Positions 35,621 to 45,170 are shown, numbered from the stretch's first letter. The stretch: 64,000 nucleotides of DNA from Paenibacillus etheri (GCF_001012825.1 NZ_LCZJ02000037.1:17637-81636); one strand, 5' to 3'. Notes: generated by a model not told the origin, from the letters alone. Translations and numbers: made by a program.

Positions 35621-35634
35621 CCATCTATTTATTC

Positions 35635-35663
35635 AAAAAGAACGGCCTGGGACAGCACCGTTC
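35635..35663 (-). terminator. Intrinsic terminator of uvrB
   Basis: On the minus strand GAACGG (35663-35658) pairs with CCGTTC (35645-35640), followed by TTTTTGAAT. It lies about 40 bases after the uvrB stop and comes before the tandem repeats. Confidence 0.75.
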
Positions 35664-35703
35664 AATTACATATTTAAAATATCGGTGATGCGTTTATAGT
35701 TTG

Positions 35704-37695
35704 TTACTCGGCCCGAAGCTCCAACAATGCGTCACGCAGCTCTGCCGCACGTTCGAATTGCAGGTTCTTTGCTGCGTCCTTCATCTCGGCTTCCAGACGC
35801 TGCATCAGGCTTTGTTTCTCCTTCTTATTCATCTTGCCACCAACACCCGTGAGGTAATCGGCTTTGGACTCGGCAACCTTCGTTGCCTCGATGATGTCAC
35901 GCACCTTTTTATTAATGGTGGTTGGGGTAATGCCGTGTTTCTCATTATGGGCGATCTGGTGGGCGCGACGACGCGACGTTTCGCTCATCGCCTTCTCCAT
36001 CGAATCAGTGATCCGATCACCGTACATGATTACACGACCCTCGGAGTTACGGGCCGCACGACCAATCGTCTGAATCAGCGAACGTTCGGAACGAAGGAAG
36101 CCTTCTTTATCCGCATCGAGAATAGCGACCAGCGATACTTCCGGTAAGTCGAGACCTTCTCTTAATAGGTTAATCCCCACCAGAACATGGAAAGTTCCGA
36201 GACGAAGATCCCGTAAGATCGCCATCCGTTCCAGCGTTTTGATGTCAGAGTGCATATAACGAACCTTAATCCCGATTTCCTTAAAGTAATCCGTCAGGTC
36301 CTCCGACATCTTCTTCGTCAACGTTGTGACGAGTACACGTTCATCTCGTTCAACCCGATCACGAATTTCGCTAATCAGATCATCGATTTGTCCTTCTGTA
36401 GGACGAACCTCAATGATAGGATCAAGCAGCCCTGTAGGCCGAATAATCTGCTGCACCATCGTATCACAATGTTCCATTTCATAAGGTCCAGGTGTCGCTG
36501 ATACATATACGATCTGGTCCACCTTTTCTTCGAATTCCTCGAATTGAAGCGGGCGGTTATCGAGTGCAGACGGCAAGCGGAAACCATGCTCTACCAGCAC
36601 CGTTTTACGCGCCCGGTCACCGTTATACATCGCCCGAATCTGCGGAAGTGTTACATGGGATTCATCAATAACGATTAGCATATCATCTGGAAAATAATCC
36701 ATTAATGTATACGGGGTTGCTCCTGGCTCACGAAAGGTAAGGGGTCCGGAATAATTCTCAATCCCTGAACAGAAGCCTACTTCCTTCATCATTTCAATAT
36801 CATAACGTGTCCGTTGTTCCAACCGTTGAGCTTCCAGAAGCTTACCCGCGTCACGAAGCACAGTCAGGCGATCTTCCAGTTCCTTTTCGATGTTAACGAT
36901 TGCCACACGCATCGTCTCTTCCTTAGTAACAAAGTGAGACGCCGGAAAAATAGCGATATGATCGCGTTCCCCGATCAGTTCACCCGTAAGTACATCAATC
37001 TGAGTGATTCGTTCAATCTCATCGCCGAACAGTTCAACCCGAATAGCATGTTCTCCCTGGGAAGCCGGGAAGATCTCAACCACATCACCACGTACACGAA
37101 ACGTTCCACGTACAAAATTGATATCATTACGCTGGTACTGAATATCCACTAGCCTGCTCAAAATCTCATTTCGGGGCTTCTCCATCCCTACACGCAATGA
37201 CAATAGCAAGCTTCCATATTCCTTCGGTGAACCGAGGCCGTAAATGCAAGACACACTTGCTACAATAATAACGTCACGCCTTTCGAATAAGGAGCTCGTC
37301 GCGGAGTGGCGCAGTTTATCAATCTCTTCGTTAATACTGGAGTCTTTCTCGATATAAGTATCTGAGGAGGGAATATACGCCTCTGGCTGGAAATAGTCGT
37401 AGTAGCTGACGAAATAGTCTACCGAGTTATGCGGGAAGAACTCCTTAAACTCACTCGCTAGTTGAGCCGCCAAGGTCTTGTTGTGCGCAATAACAAGGGT
37501 CGGTCGATTTAACTTCGAAATAACTTGTGCGATGGTAAATGTCTTGCCTGTACCCGTCGCTCCCAGCAGCGTCTGGTGCTTCTTACCCTGCCGGATGCCT
37601 TGTAGCAGCTCCTCAATGGCACGAGGCTGATCGCCCTGGGGTGTATACTCGGACTCCAATTCAAAAGTCTTTGTACTGACGACAATATCACTCAT
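35704..37695 (-). CDS. uvrB: Excinuclease ABC subunit B (UvrB)
   Basis: Helicase-like damage verification subunit of nucleotide excision repair; it receives DNA from UvrA and recruits UvrC. The 663-residue length is standard. Walker A is '[14 protein letters not shown]' (about 45-58), the DNA-gripping beta-hairpin lies around '[20 protein letters not shown]' (about 97-116), and the helicase motifs include '[11 protein letters not shown]' and '[19 protein letters not shown]'. The C-terminal UVR domain ends the protein ('[20 protein letters not shown]'). It faces away from motA, sharing a 280-base upstream region. A single GAAC half-site is present there, but no complete LexA box was seen. Confidence 0.98.
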   Translation of the reverse strand: MSDIVVSTKTFELESEYTPQGDQPRAIEELLQGIRQGKKHQTLLGATGTGKTFTIAQVISKLNRPTLVIAHNKTLAAQLASEFKEFFPHNSVDYFVSYYDYFQPEAYIPSSDTYIEKDSSINEEIDKLRHSATSSLFERRDVIIVASVSCIYGLGSPKEYGSLLLSLRVGMEKPRNEILSRLVDIQYQRNDINFVRGTFRVRGDVVEIFPASQGEHAIRVELFGDEIERITQIDVLTGELIGERDHIAIFPASHFVTKEETMRVAIVNIEKELEDRLTVLRDAGKLLEAQRLEQRTRYDIEMMKEVGFCSGIENYSGPLTFREPGATPYTLMDYFPDDMLIVIDESHVTLPQIRAMYNGDRARKTVLVEHGFRLPSALDNRPLQFEEFEEKVDQIVYVSATPGPYEMEHCDTMVQQIIRPTGLLDPIIEVRPTEGQIDDLISEIRDRVERDERVLVTTLTKKMSEDLTDYFKEIGIKVRYMHSDIKTLERMAILRDLRLGTFHVLVGINLLREGLDLPEVSLVAILDADKEGFLRSERSLIQTIGRAARNSEGRVIMYGDRITDSMEKAMSETSRRRAHQIAHNEKHGITPTTINKKVRDIIEATKVAESKADYLTGVGGKMNKKEKQSLMQRLEAEMKDAAKNLQFERAAELRDALLELRAE

Positions 37696-37781
37696 TTGCC
37701 CGTCTCCCCTCTATCGTCTAAACTAGATTAATATATTATAATTGTTGTCTGAATGTTCTCTCTCCATACGATAGCAAGCTA

Positions 37782-37880
37782 AAACGCCTTTGGCGTCTCT
37801 AAAAGACGTTGAGCGTTTGTGCGAGAATTATAAGGATTAATTAAGTATAACGTGAAACTTATACCTTCTTATAATTAAAA
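37782..37880 (+). repeat. Structured intergenic element, copy A (upstream of motA)
   Basis: Copy A of an element found three times in the window. It has a 5' part closed by AAACG...CGTTT enclosing a CGTCT/AGACG hairpin. The 3' hairpin has an outer stem AATTATAAG (37826-37834) with CTTATAATT (37868-37876) and an inner stem GTATAA with TTATAC. Sequence of the loop side (CGTGAAAC) is shared with copies B and C. It ends about 95 bases before the motA start. Confidence 0.75.
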
Positions 37881-37975
37881 AATATGGAAGATAAGAATAT
37901 GTGTTCCCGTTCATTATACAGTGTTGACTAGATCGTTGCAAACCATAATACATAGAAATGTTAGGAGCTTGAAGC

Positions 37976-38758
37976 ATGGATATTACCTCAATAATCGGCC
38001 TATTGGCTGGACTGGCTGCGTTAATCGGCGGCTATCTGTGGGAAGGCGGAAGCCTCTCAGGACTGCTGCAGCTTAATGCAGCTTTGATTGTGTTCGGGGG
38101 TACATTTGCCGCCGTTATGATCAGCTTCCCGGCATCTAAGCTGCGCTTAATTCCAACAGCACTACACATGGCTTTCGGCAGCAACCCTGATCGTGATGTA
38201 GAAAAAGCAGAAGAACTCATTTCAATGGCAACCTTGGCCCGTCGGGGCGGCGTTCTAATGTTAGAAAAACAAGCTGAAGAACATTCGGATCCTTTTACAC
38301 GTGAAGGTCTACTTCTTATTGTCGACGGCACTGACCCTGAGCAGGTAAGACAGATTCTTGAATTAGAAATGGACGCTAAAGAATTGAAGCATGAGAGCTA
38401 TGCTAAGATCTTTGAAGCCGCAGGTGGATATGCACCAACGATGGGAATTATCGGGACGGTGATGGGTCTCATTCGTGTGCTCGGCAACCTTACAGATCCG
38501 TCAAATCTGGGCACATCTATCGCAGTTGCATTTACCGCAACACTGTACGGTGTCGCCATCGCTAATTTAATCTTTTTACCCATCGCTTCCAAAATCAAAT
38601 CCCGCAGTCAAAGCCAGCTACATAGTATGGAAATGCTGCTCGTCGGCATTCTTTCGTTGCAGAACGGGGATCATCCCTTGCTGGTACGTAAAAAACTGAA
38701 CTCATTTATCTCGGACTCGGACACGAATGACCGTGCAGAAACTAGAGGTCTTCTATGA
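37976..38758 (+). CDS. motA: Flagellar motor stator protein MotA
   Basis: Proton (or sodium) channel half of the flagellar stator; four transmembrane helices and a cytoplasmic loop that contacts FliG. The 260-residue protein starts 'MDITSIIGLLAGLAALIGGY'. It carries 'GGTFAAVMISFP', and the MotA signature 'GGYAPTMGIIGTVMGLIRVL' (about 150-170) with the conserved proline in the third helix. The cytoplasmic loop has the charged residues used for rotor contact. AGGAG lies nine bases before the ATG. Its stop overlaps the motB start by four bases (ATGA). One copy of a repeated structured element lies just upstream. Confidence 0.95.
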   Translation: MDITSIIGLLAGLAALIGGYLWEGGSLSGLLQLNAALIVFGGTFAAVMISFPASKLRLIPTALHMAFGSNPDRDVEKAEELISMATLARRGGVLMLEKQAEEHSDPFTREGLLLIVDGTDPEQVRQILELEMDAKELKHESYAKIFEAAGGYAPTMGIIGTVMGLIRVLGNLTDPSNLGTSIAVAFTATLYGVAIANLIFLPIASKIKSRSQSQLHSMEMLLVGILSLQNGDHPLLVRKKLNSFISDSDTNDRAETRGLL

Positions 38759-39585
38759 GACAAAGAGACCGGCGAAAGCGGCGTGCAGAGACTCGGGAAA
38801 GCCGCGACCGCTGGATGATTACTTATGCTGATCTAATTACACTTTTACTTATATTTTTTGTTATATTGTATGCGATGAGCAGCCTGGATACTGACAAATA
38901 TAATATTGTGACAGGCTCATTATCCGAGACCTTCAAGTCTGGAAACACTGTCCTTGAGGGTGGGAACGGCATTTTAGATGCTGAGAAGACAGCTGAGAGC
39001 AAACCGGAAAGTACAGTTAATAACTCAAATCCAGCAGTGGAACCAAGTCCTAATACAGACGATAAAACCGGTAATGAAGCACCTTCGGCACGTGAGCTGG
39101 CTTTTCGAGAACAAGAGGCAAAACTTGCTGAATTAATGGGTGTAATCACCAACTATGTGGAGGAAAATAATCTCGGAGAACAAATTTTTATTGCCGATAA
39201 GCCGCAGGGGATTGAAATCACACTCAGTGATCGTTTTCTATTCGATATAGGTAAGGCAGACCTGAAGTCTCCAGCCTTCCCTGCACTTCAGCAGTTATCT
39301 GGCTTATTCAGCGATATCGGTGCAAAGATCAGCATTGAAGGACATACCGATAATACGCCAGTATCTTCGGCCTCTCACTATAACGACAACTGGGAGCTGT
39401 CTGGTGCTCGTGCGCTGTCTGTACTGCGCTTTTTCTTAGATCATGAAGGGTTGAACCCCGACAATTTTCAATATGCAGGTTATGCTGATACCCAGCCCAC
39501 CGCGGAAAACACATCAGCAGCAGGTAAGCAAAAGAACCGCCGTGTAGAGATCATTGTGCTGCGGCAGCTTCAAGAGGGTGTATAA
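38755..39585 (+). CDS. motB: Flagellar motor stator protein MotB (OmpA-type peptidoglycan anchor)
   Basis: Partner of MotA that binds peptidoglycan. The 276-residue protein has a basic N-terminus, one transmembrane helix ('MITYADLITLLLIFFVILYA') that contains the essential ion-binding aspartate, a long Ser/Pro/Asn-rich linker (about 60-125), and an OmpA-like domain with 'ISIEGHTDNTPV' and 'NWELSGARALSVLRFFL' (about 190-225). Translation is coupled to motA. The linker is rather long, and the plug region follows the helix as usual. No terminator with a T-run was seen directly after the stop. Confidence 0.94.
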   Translation: MRQRDRRKRRAETRESRDRWMITYADLITLLLIFFVILYAMSSLDTDKYNIVTGSLSETFKSGNTVLEGGNGILDAEKTAESKPESTVNNSNPAVEPSPNTDDKTGNEAPSARELAFREQEAKLAELMGVITNYVEENNLGEQIFIADKPQGIEITLSDRFLFDIGKADLKSPAFPALQQLSGLFSDIGAKISIEGHTDNTPVSSASHYNDNWELSGARALSVLRFFLDHEGLNPDNFQYAGYADTQPTAENTSAAGKQKNRRVEIIVLRQLQEGV

Positions 39586-39960
39586 AAAAAATGTTTTACT
39601 CAGAGCTAGGTACATTAGCTAGGCCTGTGCGGGAGCGAATCTGCTTATCAACATACCAAAGTGGGCTCGCCACTATTAATTACGGAAATACTTCCTGATT
39701 ATCTGCCTTTTCTCTTGTTCAGGCGCAGAATTAGGGAATTCCTCCCTGTTTATTACCCTATTTAGTCAGAAATAGCGCTTTTCACTGAATTTTTAGGGAG
39801 GAATTCCCTAAAACCCTTTGTGTCACGCTATATTCGTCTAAAATAAGGGAGGTTTTCCCTAATACCACAATCAGTAGATTCGCTTTTAAATAAAATCCCA
39901 TAATTCCGAACAGTCCCAGGATTTAACGCAAAAATCACCACCACTATCTATATAAAAACA
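39586..39960. other. Gene-free stretch with three copies of a 17-base motif
   Basis: No open frame of note. TTAGGGAATTCCTCCCT occurs at 39731-39747, as its exact reverse complement AGGGAGGAATTCCCTAA at 39795-39811, and again in that orientation with two changes at 39846-39862. Copies one and two can form a 17-base stem. No link to motB termination is evident because no T-run follows. Confidence 0.8.
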
Positions 39961-39964
39961 CCAA

Positions 39965-39997
39965 ACAGCAAGTCCCCAAAAACAGAAACTTGCTGCT
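39965..39997 (-). terminator. Probable terminator of gcvH
   Basis: On the minus strand AGCAGCAAGT and ACTTGCTGT form a stem around a loop of about 13 bases, followed by TTGGTGTTTTT. It lies roughly 50 bases after the gcvH stop. Confidence 0.6.
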
Positions 39998-40043
39998 ATA
40001 AATATCACATGCGATGAAATTAATATACATCGAAAAATCCCAA

Positions 40044-40436
40044 TTACTCTCCTACCAATGCACGATATCCGGCTGTATCCAGCAGACCTTCTACAGCTTC
40101 AGCATACTCTCCGTCCACTTCAATTTCAAAAATCCAACCCTCACCATAAGGCTTATCGTTGATCAGCTCCGGACTGGCTTCTAATCCGTCATTAATCTTG
40201 GTAACCTTCCCAGAGACGGGTGAATACAGTTCCGATACGGTCTTAACGGATTCGATACTGCCTACGCTGTCACCAGCTGAAATGGCCGAGCCTACTTCTG
40301 GAAATTCCACAAATACGATATCGCCTAACAAATGCTGAGCATGATCCGTAATCCCAACACGTACTATGCGTCCTTCCACTTGCTGTGCCCACTCATGCTC
40401 TTCGCTGTAAAGAAGGTTATCTAAAACTTCACTCAT
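40044..40436 (-). CDS. gcvH: Glycine cleavage system H protein (lipoyl carrier)
   Basis: Carries the aminomethyl group from GcvP to GcvT on a lipoyl-lysine. The 130-residue protein has the family opening 'LLYSEEHEWAQQVEGRIVRV', the lipoylation motif 'GSIESVKTVSELYSPVSGKV' with the modified lysine in ESVKT, and 'LINDKPYGEGWIF'. The frame is open to 40457, but the ATG at 40436 has GAGGCGG six bases upstream and gives the usual N-terminus. It is transcribed away from gcvT-gcvPA-gcvPB and so escapes the glycine riboswitch. It may also serve in lipoate relay, as GcvH does in B. subtilis. Confidence 0.96.
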   Translation of the reverse strand: MSEVLDNLLYSEEHEWAQQVEGRIVRVGITDHAQHLLGDIVFVEFPEVGSAISAGDSVGSIESVKTVSELYSPVSGKVTKINDGLEASPELINDKPYGEGWIFEIEVDGEYAEAVEGLLDTAGYRALVGE

Positions 40437-40480
40437 TTCAAGCCGCCTCATTTCCAAATTGGAATTATAAATTTAGTTAT

Positions 40481-40510
40481 AGCCTAAGTGATCCCAGAGC
40501 ATAATGTCAA
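40481..40510 (-). promoter_or_regulatory. Predicted sigma-A promoter of gcvH
   Basis: On the minus strand a perfect TTGACA (40510-40505) and TAGGCT (40486-40481) are 18 bases apart. Transcription would start near 40474, leaving a short leader of about 38 bases before the gcvH ATG. Confidence 0.5.
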
Positions 40511-40557
40511 TATTACTAACAGTAAAATAAATTTGTCGTTTTTTTGACTTTTTCTTG

Positions 40558-40586
40558 TTGACAGCGCCCTCCTATACCCGTTTAAT
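40558..40586 (+). promoter_or_regulatory. Predicted sigma-A promoter of the gcvT operon leader
   Basis: A perfect TTGACA (40558-40563) and TTTAAT (40581-40586) with a 17-base spacer. A start near 40593 would put both structured element B and the glycine riboswitch in the leader of the gcvT operon. A start closer to the riboswitch cannot be excluded. Confidence 0.55.
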
Positions 40587-40602
40587 GGAGACATACAAGA
40601 AG

Positions 40603-40697
40603 AAACGACGTTGTCGTCTTTTTATAGACGATAACCGTTTCTCGAAGAAATATAAGGATAATGTATAATGTGAAACATATACTTTCTTATATTTTAA
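40603..40697 (+). repeat. Structured intergenic element, copy B (upstream of the glycine riboswitch)
   Basis: Copy B of the element. AAACG...CGTTT encloses a CGTCT/AGACG hairpin; the 3' hairpin has AAATATAAG (40648-40656) with CTTATATTT (40686-40694) and inner GTATA with TATAC. Compared with copy A, the outer stem differs on both arms in a way that keeps pairing. Confidence 0.75.
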
Positions 40698-40724
40698 ATA
40701 AATACAGTTGCGGATGATGGCATA

Positions 40725-40966
40725 GGGAGAGACTGTCTCACTTGAAGACGGCGCCGAAGGAGTAAGCCCTAATAGGGGTGAATCTCTCAGGCAAAAGGAC
40801 CTTTGTCGGACGTACCTCTGGAGAGCATCAGACGCGAGGCTGAGTGCGTCAGGTCACCAACGGGGAAACTTGCAGGTTAGTTACGCAGGGTAACTCTCAG
40901 GTACAAAGGACAGAGCAGAAAGCGATTAGTGCATTTATGCATGGTTGCTTCTGCCTGTCCTTTTTT
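40725..40966 (+). promoter_or_regulatory. Tandem glycine riboswitch with terminator expression platform
   Basis: Two aptamers are visible. The first runs from GGGAGAGAC (40725) through 'gccgaaggagtaagccc' and 'gaatctctcaggcaaaagga' to GGAGAGC near 40825. The second, near 40855-40915, contains 'aacggggaaact' and 'taactctcaggtacaaagga'. Both have the CTCAGG-(C/T)A-AAGGAC cores that define glycine aptamers. A long hairpin then pairs AGGACAGAGCAGAA (from 40907) with TTCTGCCTGTCCTTTTTT (to 40966), a terminator that overlaps the end of aptamer two. Glycine binding should favour read-through into gcvT. Confidence 0.95.
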
Positions 40967-40995
40967 GTATGTAATTAGACTAGGGGAGTGATGAC

Positions 40996-42108
40996 ATGGA
41001 TGCTTTGAAAAGAACGCCTTTTTATGATCTCTATTCCGCTTATCCGGAGTCCAGATGCATTGATTTTGGCGGCTGGGAGCTGCCAGTACAGTTTACAGGT
41101 ATCGTGAAGGAGCATGAAGCCGTTCGCCAGCAAGCTGGACTGTTCGATGTATCGCATATGGGTGAATTCATGGTGATCGGGAGCGGTGCTGAAGCCTTTT
41201 TACAAAAAATGACGACCAACGATGTCAGCCGCCTCACCGATGGTGCGGCACAATATACGCTGCTCTGTTATCCAAACGGCGGTGTCGTTGACGATTTACT
41301 CGTGTATCGACTAAGCGAAGGCCGTTATATGCTCGTCGTTAATGCCTCCAACATCGATAAGGACTTCCAGTGGCTGCAAGAGCATCTGACCTTTGAATTC
41401 GGTGAAGTCACACTCACTAATGTCTCTGACGAGACGCTTTTGCTCGCCTTGCAAGGTCCGCTGGCAGAGACCATACTCGCGGAAGTTACTGATGCTCCGA
41501 TCTCGGCGCTCAAGCCTTTCCACTTCATCGAACGCGCAGCCGTCTGCGGTGTAGAAGTACTGATCTCCCGTACAGGTTATACCGGTGAAGATGGCTTCGA
41601 GATCTACGCTCCGCTGAATGGGGCAACAACGTTATGGAACGGCCTACTCGCAGCTGGCACTCCTCACGGATTAACACCTGCTGGACTGGGCGCACGGGAT
41701 ACGCTCCGTTTCGAGGCAAAATTGCCACTGTACGGTCAGGAGCTGTCGGCTGACATCACACCTCTTGAAGCAGGGGTTCAGTTTTTCGTAAAGCTGGACA
41801 AAGCAGATTTCATCGGACGCGATGCATTGATACAGCAAAAAGAAGCCGGTCTTCCCCACCGTCTTGTCGGTCTAGAAATGATTGATCGAGGCATTCCGCG
41901 TTCCCATTACCTGGTCTATGCGGACGGCATCAAAATCGGAGAGGTCACAACAGGAACCCAATCTCCAACGCTGAAACGCAACCTGGGGTTAGCTTTGCTT
42001 GATACAGCTTACAGTGAAATAGGCACAGAGGTTTTCGTAGAGATACGTGGCAAACAGCTTAAAGCTGTCGTGATTAAGGCCCCTTTTTACAAGTATAAAC
42101 GCCTTTAG
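40996..42108 (+). CDS. gcvT: Glycine cleavage system T protein (aminomethyltransferase)
   Basis: Transfers the methylene group from the H-protein lipoyl arm to tetrahydrofolate, releasing ammonia. The 370-residue length is standard. '[20 protein letters not shown]' and '[15 protein letters not shown]' open the folate-binding fold; '[14 protein letters not shown]' and '[20 protein letters not shown]' are family signatures, and a beta-barrel C-domain follows ('[20 protein letters not shown]'). GGGGAGTG is ahead of the ATG. It is the first gene of the glycine-riboswitch operon. Its last codons (AAA CGC CTT TAG) lie inside copy C of the repeated structured element, which therefore provides the stop. 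Confidence 0.97.
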   Translation: MDALKRTPFYDLYSAYPESRCIDFGGWELPVQFTGIVKEHEAVRQQAGLFDVSHMGEFMVIGSGAEAFLQKMTTNDVSRLTDGAAQYTLLCYPNGGVVDDLLVYRLSEGRYMLVVNASNIDKDFQWLQEHLTFEFGEVTLTNVSDETLLLALQGPLAETILAEVTDAPISALKPFHFIERAAVCGVEVLISRTGYTGEDGFEIYAPLNGATTLWNGLLAAGTPHGLTPAGLGARDTLRFEAKLPLYGQELSADITPLEAGVQFFVKLDKADFIGRDALIQQKEAGLPHRLVGLEMIDRGIPRSHYLVYADGIKIGEVTTGTQSPTLKRNLGLALLDTAYSEIGTEVFVEIRGKQLKAVVIKAPFYKYKRL

Positions 42109-42192
42109 CGTCCATATAAGGACGGTGAGCTTTTAAGCGAGAAATAGAAGGATAAAGTATAGCGTGAACATTGTACTTTCTTATATTTTAAA
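42097..42192 (+). repeat. Structured intergenic element, copy C (between gcvT and gcvPA)
   Basis: Copy C. AAACG at 42097 starts within gcvT. The first hairpin is CGTCC/GGACG, where copies A and B have CGTCT/AGACG, so both arms changed together. The 3' hairpin pairs AAATAGAAG (42142-42150) with CTTATATTT (42180-42188) with one mismatch, and AAAGTA with TACTTT. It ends about 25 bases before the gcvPA start. Confidence 0.75.
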
Positions 42193-42215
42193 AAAAGCCA
42201 AGGAGTGAAACCTTA

Positions 42216-43568
42216 ATGAAGCACCGTTATCTGCCCATGACAGCACAGGACCGCGTAGAGATGATGGAAGCCGTCGGGATTCAGTCCATAGATGAGCTGT
42301 TCTCCGATATTCCTGAAGCAGTCCGATATCAAGGAACTATGCCCATGTCTGAACCACTCGACGAATACGCCTTGCTGCGCCACATGAAAGGTTTGGCTGA
42401 CCGAAATGCCGACTTTGATTCTCACGCCAGCTTCCTCGGCGCCGGATTATACGATCATCACATCCCTGTAGTCATCAACCATGTCATTTCCCGTTCTGAA
42501 TTCTACACTGCCTATACCCCTTATCAACCAGAGATCAGCCAAGGCGAACTGCAAGCGATCTTCGAATTCCAGTCTTACATTTGCGAACTAACAGGTATGA
42601 AAGTAGCTAATGCCAGCATGTATGATGGCGCAACCGCATTATCAGAAGCAGCAGTCCTCGCAGCAGGTGCTACCAAACGTAAAAAATTAATTGTCTCCCG
42701 CACCGTTCACCCTGAAGCGCGCCAAGTGTTACGCACATCGGCTAATGCTTGGGGTCTTGAGGTAGTGGAGATTGACTATAAAGACGGTGTTACCGATCAG
42801 GCTAAGCTTGCTGAGGCCATTGATGGTGATACTGCCGCAGTACTGATGCAATCGCCTAATTTCTTTGGCAACATCGAAGATCTTAGCTCCGTTGAGCCGC
42901 TGATCCATGCTGTTAAAGGATTGTTCGTCGTCAGTGCAAATCCGATCGCTCTTGGCGTACTAGAAACACCGGGTAAGCTTGGAGCCGATATTGTAGTCGG
43001 TGATGCTCAGCCACTCGGTATTCCAGCTTCTCTCGGCGGTCCAACTTGTGGATTCTTCGCCGTAGCAGAGCACTTAATGCGCCGCATGCCAGGTCGTATC
43101 GTTGGTCAAACTGTTGACCGTAACGGAAAACGCGGCTTCGTTCTAACACTCCAAGCTCGTGAGCAGCATATCCGTCGTGAAAAAGCGACATCGAATATTT
43201 GCTCCAATCAGGCGCTGCTCGCACTCTGCGCATCCGTATACTTGTCCGTTATGGGCAAAGAAGGCATGCGTGAAGTGGGCGAGCTAAATATTCGTAAAAG
43301 CCATTACGCTGCTAATAAACTTAGCGAACTAACAGGTGCTGAGCTTGCCTTCTCCTCCCCATTCTTTAACGAATTTGTCGTCAAGCTTCCTAAAGGTAGC
43401 AGCGTGACCGCTATTAATTCGAAGCTACTGAAGGAGGGTTATCTCGGCGGTTATGATCTAGGCCGTGATTATCCTGAACTTGCTGGACATATGCTGGTAG
43501 CCGTTACGGAAAAAAGAAGCAAAAACGAAATCGACCAATTCGCTAGCGCACTGGAGGGCTGTTTATGA
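42216..43568 (+). CDS. gcvPA: Glycine dehydrogenase (decarboxylating) subunit 1
   Basis: N-terminal half of the split P protein, which decarboxylates glycine and loads the aminomethyl group on GcvH. The 450-residue protein has '[20 protein letters not shown]', '[20 protein letters not shown]', '[20 protein letters not shown]' and '[17 protein letters not shown]', all diagnostic of GcvPA. It forms an alpha2-beta2 tetramer with GcvPB; the PLP lysine is in the other subunit. AAGGAG lies ten bases before the ATG. Its stop overlaps the start of gcvPB (ATGA). The structured element C lies just upstream and may affect its translation. Confidence 0.97.
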   Translation: MKHRYLPMTAQDRVEMMEAVGIQSIDELFSDIPEAVRYQGTMPMSEPLDEYALLRHMKGLADRNADFDSHASFLGAGLYDHHIPVVINHVISRSEFYTAYTPYQPEISQGELQAIFEFQSYICELTGMKVANASMYDGATALSEAAVLAAGATKRKKLIVSRTVHPEARQVLRTSANAWGLEVVEIDYKDGVTDQAKLAEAIDGDTAAVLMQSPNFFGNIEDLSSVEPLIHAVKGLFVVSANPIALGVLETPGKLGADIVVGDAQPLGIPASLGGPTCGFFAVAEHLMRRMPGRIVGQTVDRNGKRGFVLTLQAREQHIRREKATSNICSNQALLALCASVYLSVMGKEGMREVGELNIRKSHYAANKLSELTGAELAFSSPFFNEFVVKLPKGSSVTAINSKLLKEGYLGGYDLGRDYPELAGHMLVAVTEKRSKNEIDQFASALEGCL

Positions 43569-45025
43569 AACCGGAACAAAGTCTAATCTTTGAATTAAGT
43601 CGTCCCGGCCGCTCGGCCTATTCTTTGCCACAATGCGATGTGCCGCAGGAAGAAACCTTGGAATCCCTGATTCCATCAGGGTTGCTCCGTAGCGAACCCG
43701 TCGTGCTTCCAGAAGTTTCGGAAGTGGATGTCATTCGCCACTATACTTCCTTGTCACGCCGCAACTTTGGTGTAGATAACGGCTTCTATCCACTCGGTTC
43801 ATGTACGATGAAATACAATCCGAAGATTAACGAAGATGTTGCCCGCATCGTAGGTCTAGCTAAGATCCACCCTTACCAACCGGAAGAAAGTATTCAAGGC
43901 GCACTAGAATTAATGTATACCTTGCAAAATGACTTATCCGCACTAACAGGTATGGACGCTGTATCCTTGCAGCCTGCCGCAGGTGCGCATGGTGAATGGA
44001 CCGGTCTCATGATGATCCGCGCCTACCATGAAAGCCGCGGCGAGACCCGCACGAAGGTTATCGTGCCGGATTCCTCGCACGGCACCAATCCTGCTAGTGC
44101 TTCAGCAGCAGGACTTGAAACGATCACGATCCCTTCCACAGATAAAGGGATGGTCGATCTTGATGCGCTAAGATCGGCCGTCGGTAGCGATACAGCCGCG
44201 CTGATGCTGACTAACCCAAGCACACTCGGCTTGTTCGAGACCCAAATCGTCGAGATTGCTGAGATCGTGCATGAAGCAGGCGGCTTACTCTATTACGATG
44301 GAGCCAACTCCAATGCCATTATGGGCATTACCCGCCCAGGCGACATGGGCTTTGACGTTGTGCATTTGAACTTGCATAAGACAATGAGCACCCCGCACGG
44401 CGGCGGTGGCCCTGGAGCCGGACCTGTCGGCGTAAAATCCATCCTGATTCCGTTTCTACCACAACCAACTGTGGTGAAAAACGAAGATAACAGCTTCTCA
44501 CTCGACTTCGGCGGACCTGAATCCATTGGACGTGTGAAAGCTTTTTACGGCAACTTTGGTATTCTGGTTCGTGCCTACGCCTATATCCGTACCTACGGTC
44601 CGGACGGACTTCGCGAGGTATCAGAAAATGCTGTGCTGAATGCTAACTATATGATGCATCGTCTAGCACCATATTTCGAAATTCCGTATCCGGGCGTATG
44701 TAAGCATGAATTCGTAATGTCAGGCAAAAACCTTAAGCAATATGGCGTGCGCACCTTGGACGTTGCTAAACGATTACTCGACTTCGGCTACCATCCGCCA
44801 ACCGTGTACTTCCCTCTGACTGTTGAGGAATGCATGATGATCGAACCGACGGAAACTGAAAGTAAAGAAACACTCGACGGCTTCATCGATACGATGATTC
44901 AGATCGTGAAAGAAGCGCAAGAGACACCTGAGGTCGTAATCAACGCACCACATACCACAGAGATCAGCCGATTAGATGAGACACAAGCCGCGCGTAAGCC
45001 GGTATTGAATTGTTCTTGCGGTTAA
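43565..45025 (+). CDS. gcvPB: Glycine dehydrogenase (decarboxylating) subunit 2
   Basis: C-terminal half of the split P protein, carrying pyridoxal phosphate. The 486-residue protein contains the PLP lysine in '[20 protein letters not shown]' and the family motifs '[20 protein letters not shown]', '[20 protein letters not shown]' and '[16 protein letters not shown]'. Translation is coupled to gcvPA by a four-base overlap. It ends with 'VLNCSCG', a small cysteine pair. A strong terminator follows and closes the gcvT-gcvPA-gcvPB operon. Confidence 0.97.
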   Translation: MKPEQSLIFELSRPGRSAYSLPQCDVPQEETLESLIPSGLLRSEPVVLPEVSEVDVIRHYTSLSRRNFGVDNGFYPLGSCTMKYNPKINEDVARIVGLAKIHPYQPEESIQGALELMYTLQNDLSALTGMDAVSLQPAAGAHGEWTGLMMIRAYHESRGETRTKVIVPDSSHGTNPASASAAGLETITIPSTDKGMVDLDALRSAVGSDTAALMLTNPSTLGLFETQIVEIAEIVHEAGGLLYYDGANSNAIMGITRPGDMGFDVVHLNLHKTMSTPHGGGGPGAGPVGVKSILIPFLPQPTVVKNEDNSFSLDFGGPESIGRVKAFYGNFGILVRAYAYIRTYGPDGLREVSENAVLNANYMMHRLAPYFEIPYPGVCKHEFVMSGKNLKQYGVRTLDVAKRLLDFGYHPPTVYFPLTVEECMMIEPTETESKETLDGFIDTMIQIVKEAQETPEVVINAPHTTEISRLDETQAARKPVLNCSCG

Positions 45026-45044
45026 TAGATAATGAGAAATATTA

Positions 45045-45086
45045 AAAAAAGCAGGCCACGATATCGGTTATCGTCGGCCTGCTTTT
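45045..45086 (+). terminator. Intrinsic terminator of the gcvT-gcvPA-gcvPB operon
   Basis: AAAAGCAGGCC (45047-45057) pairs exactly with GGCCTGCTTTT (45076-45086), with an inner GATA/TATC extension. It starts about 20 bases after the gcvPB stop. Confidence 0.9.
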
Positions 45087-45130
45087 CGCACTGTCCAATT
45101 ACACGAAAAGTTCTCATCCTCTAAATCATC

Positions 45131-45170
45131 AGGCCCTCCCTAGCATCATTAAGATGACTGGGGAGGGCCT
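45131..45170 (-). terminator. Hairpin between gcvPB and the RND pump gene, probable terminator of the pump
   Basis: AGGCCCTCCC and GGGAGGGCCT form a perfect 10-base stem around a 20-base loop. On the minus strand only a weak T-rich tail (GATGATTT) follows, so termination efficiency is uncertain. Confidence 0.6.

Noticed and set aside
35394-35624. Minus-strand open frame with repeated 15-residue units
   Set aside because: It is only a translation of the tandem repeat; no ribosome binding site, and the period being a multiple of three explains the open frame.
37700-37760. LexA (SOS) box upstream of uvrB
   Set aside because: Only one GAAC half-site (GAGAACATTC on the minus strand) is present; the GTTC partner at the right distance is missing.
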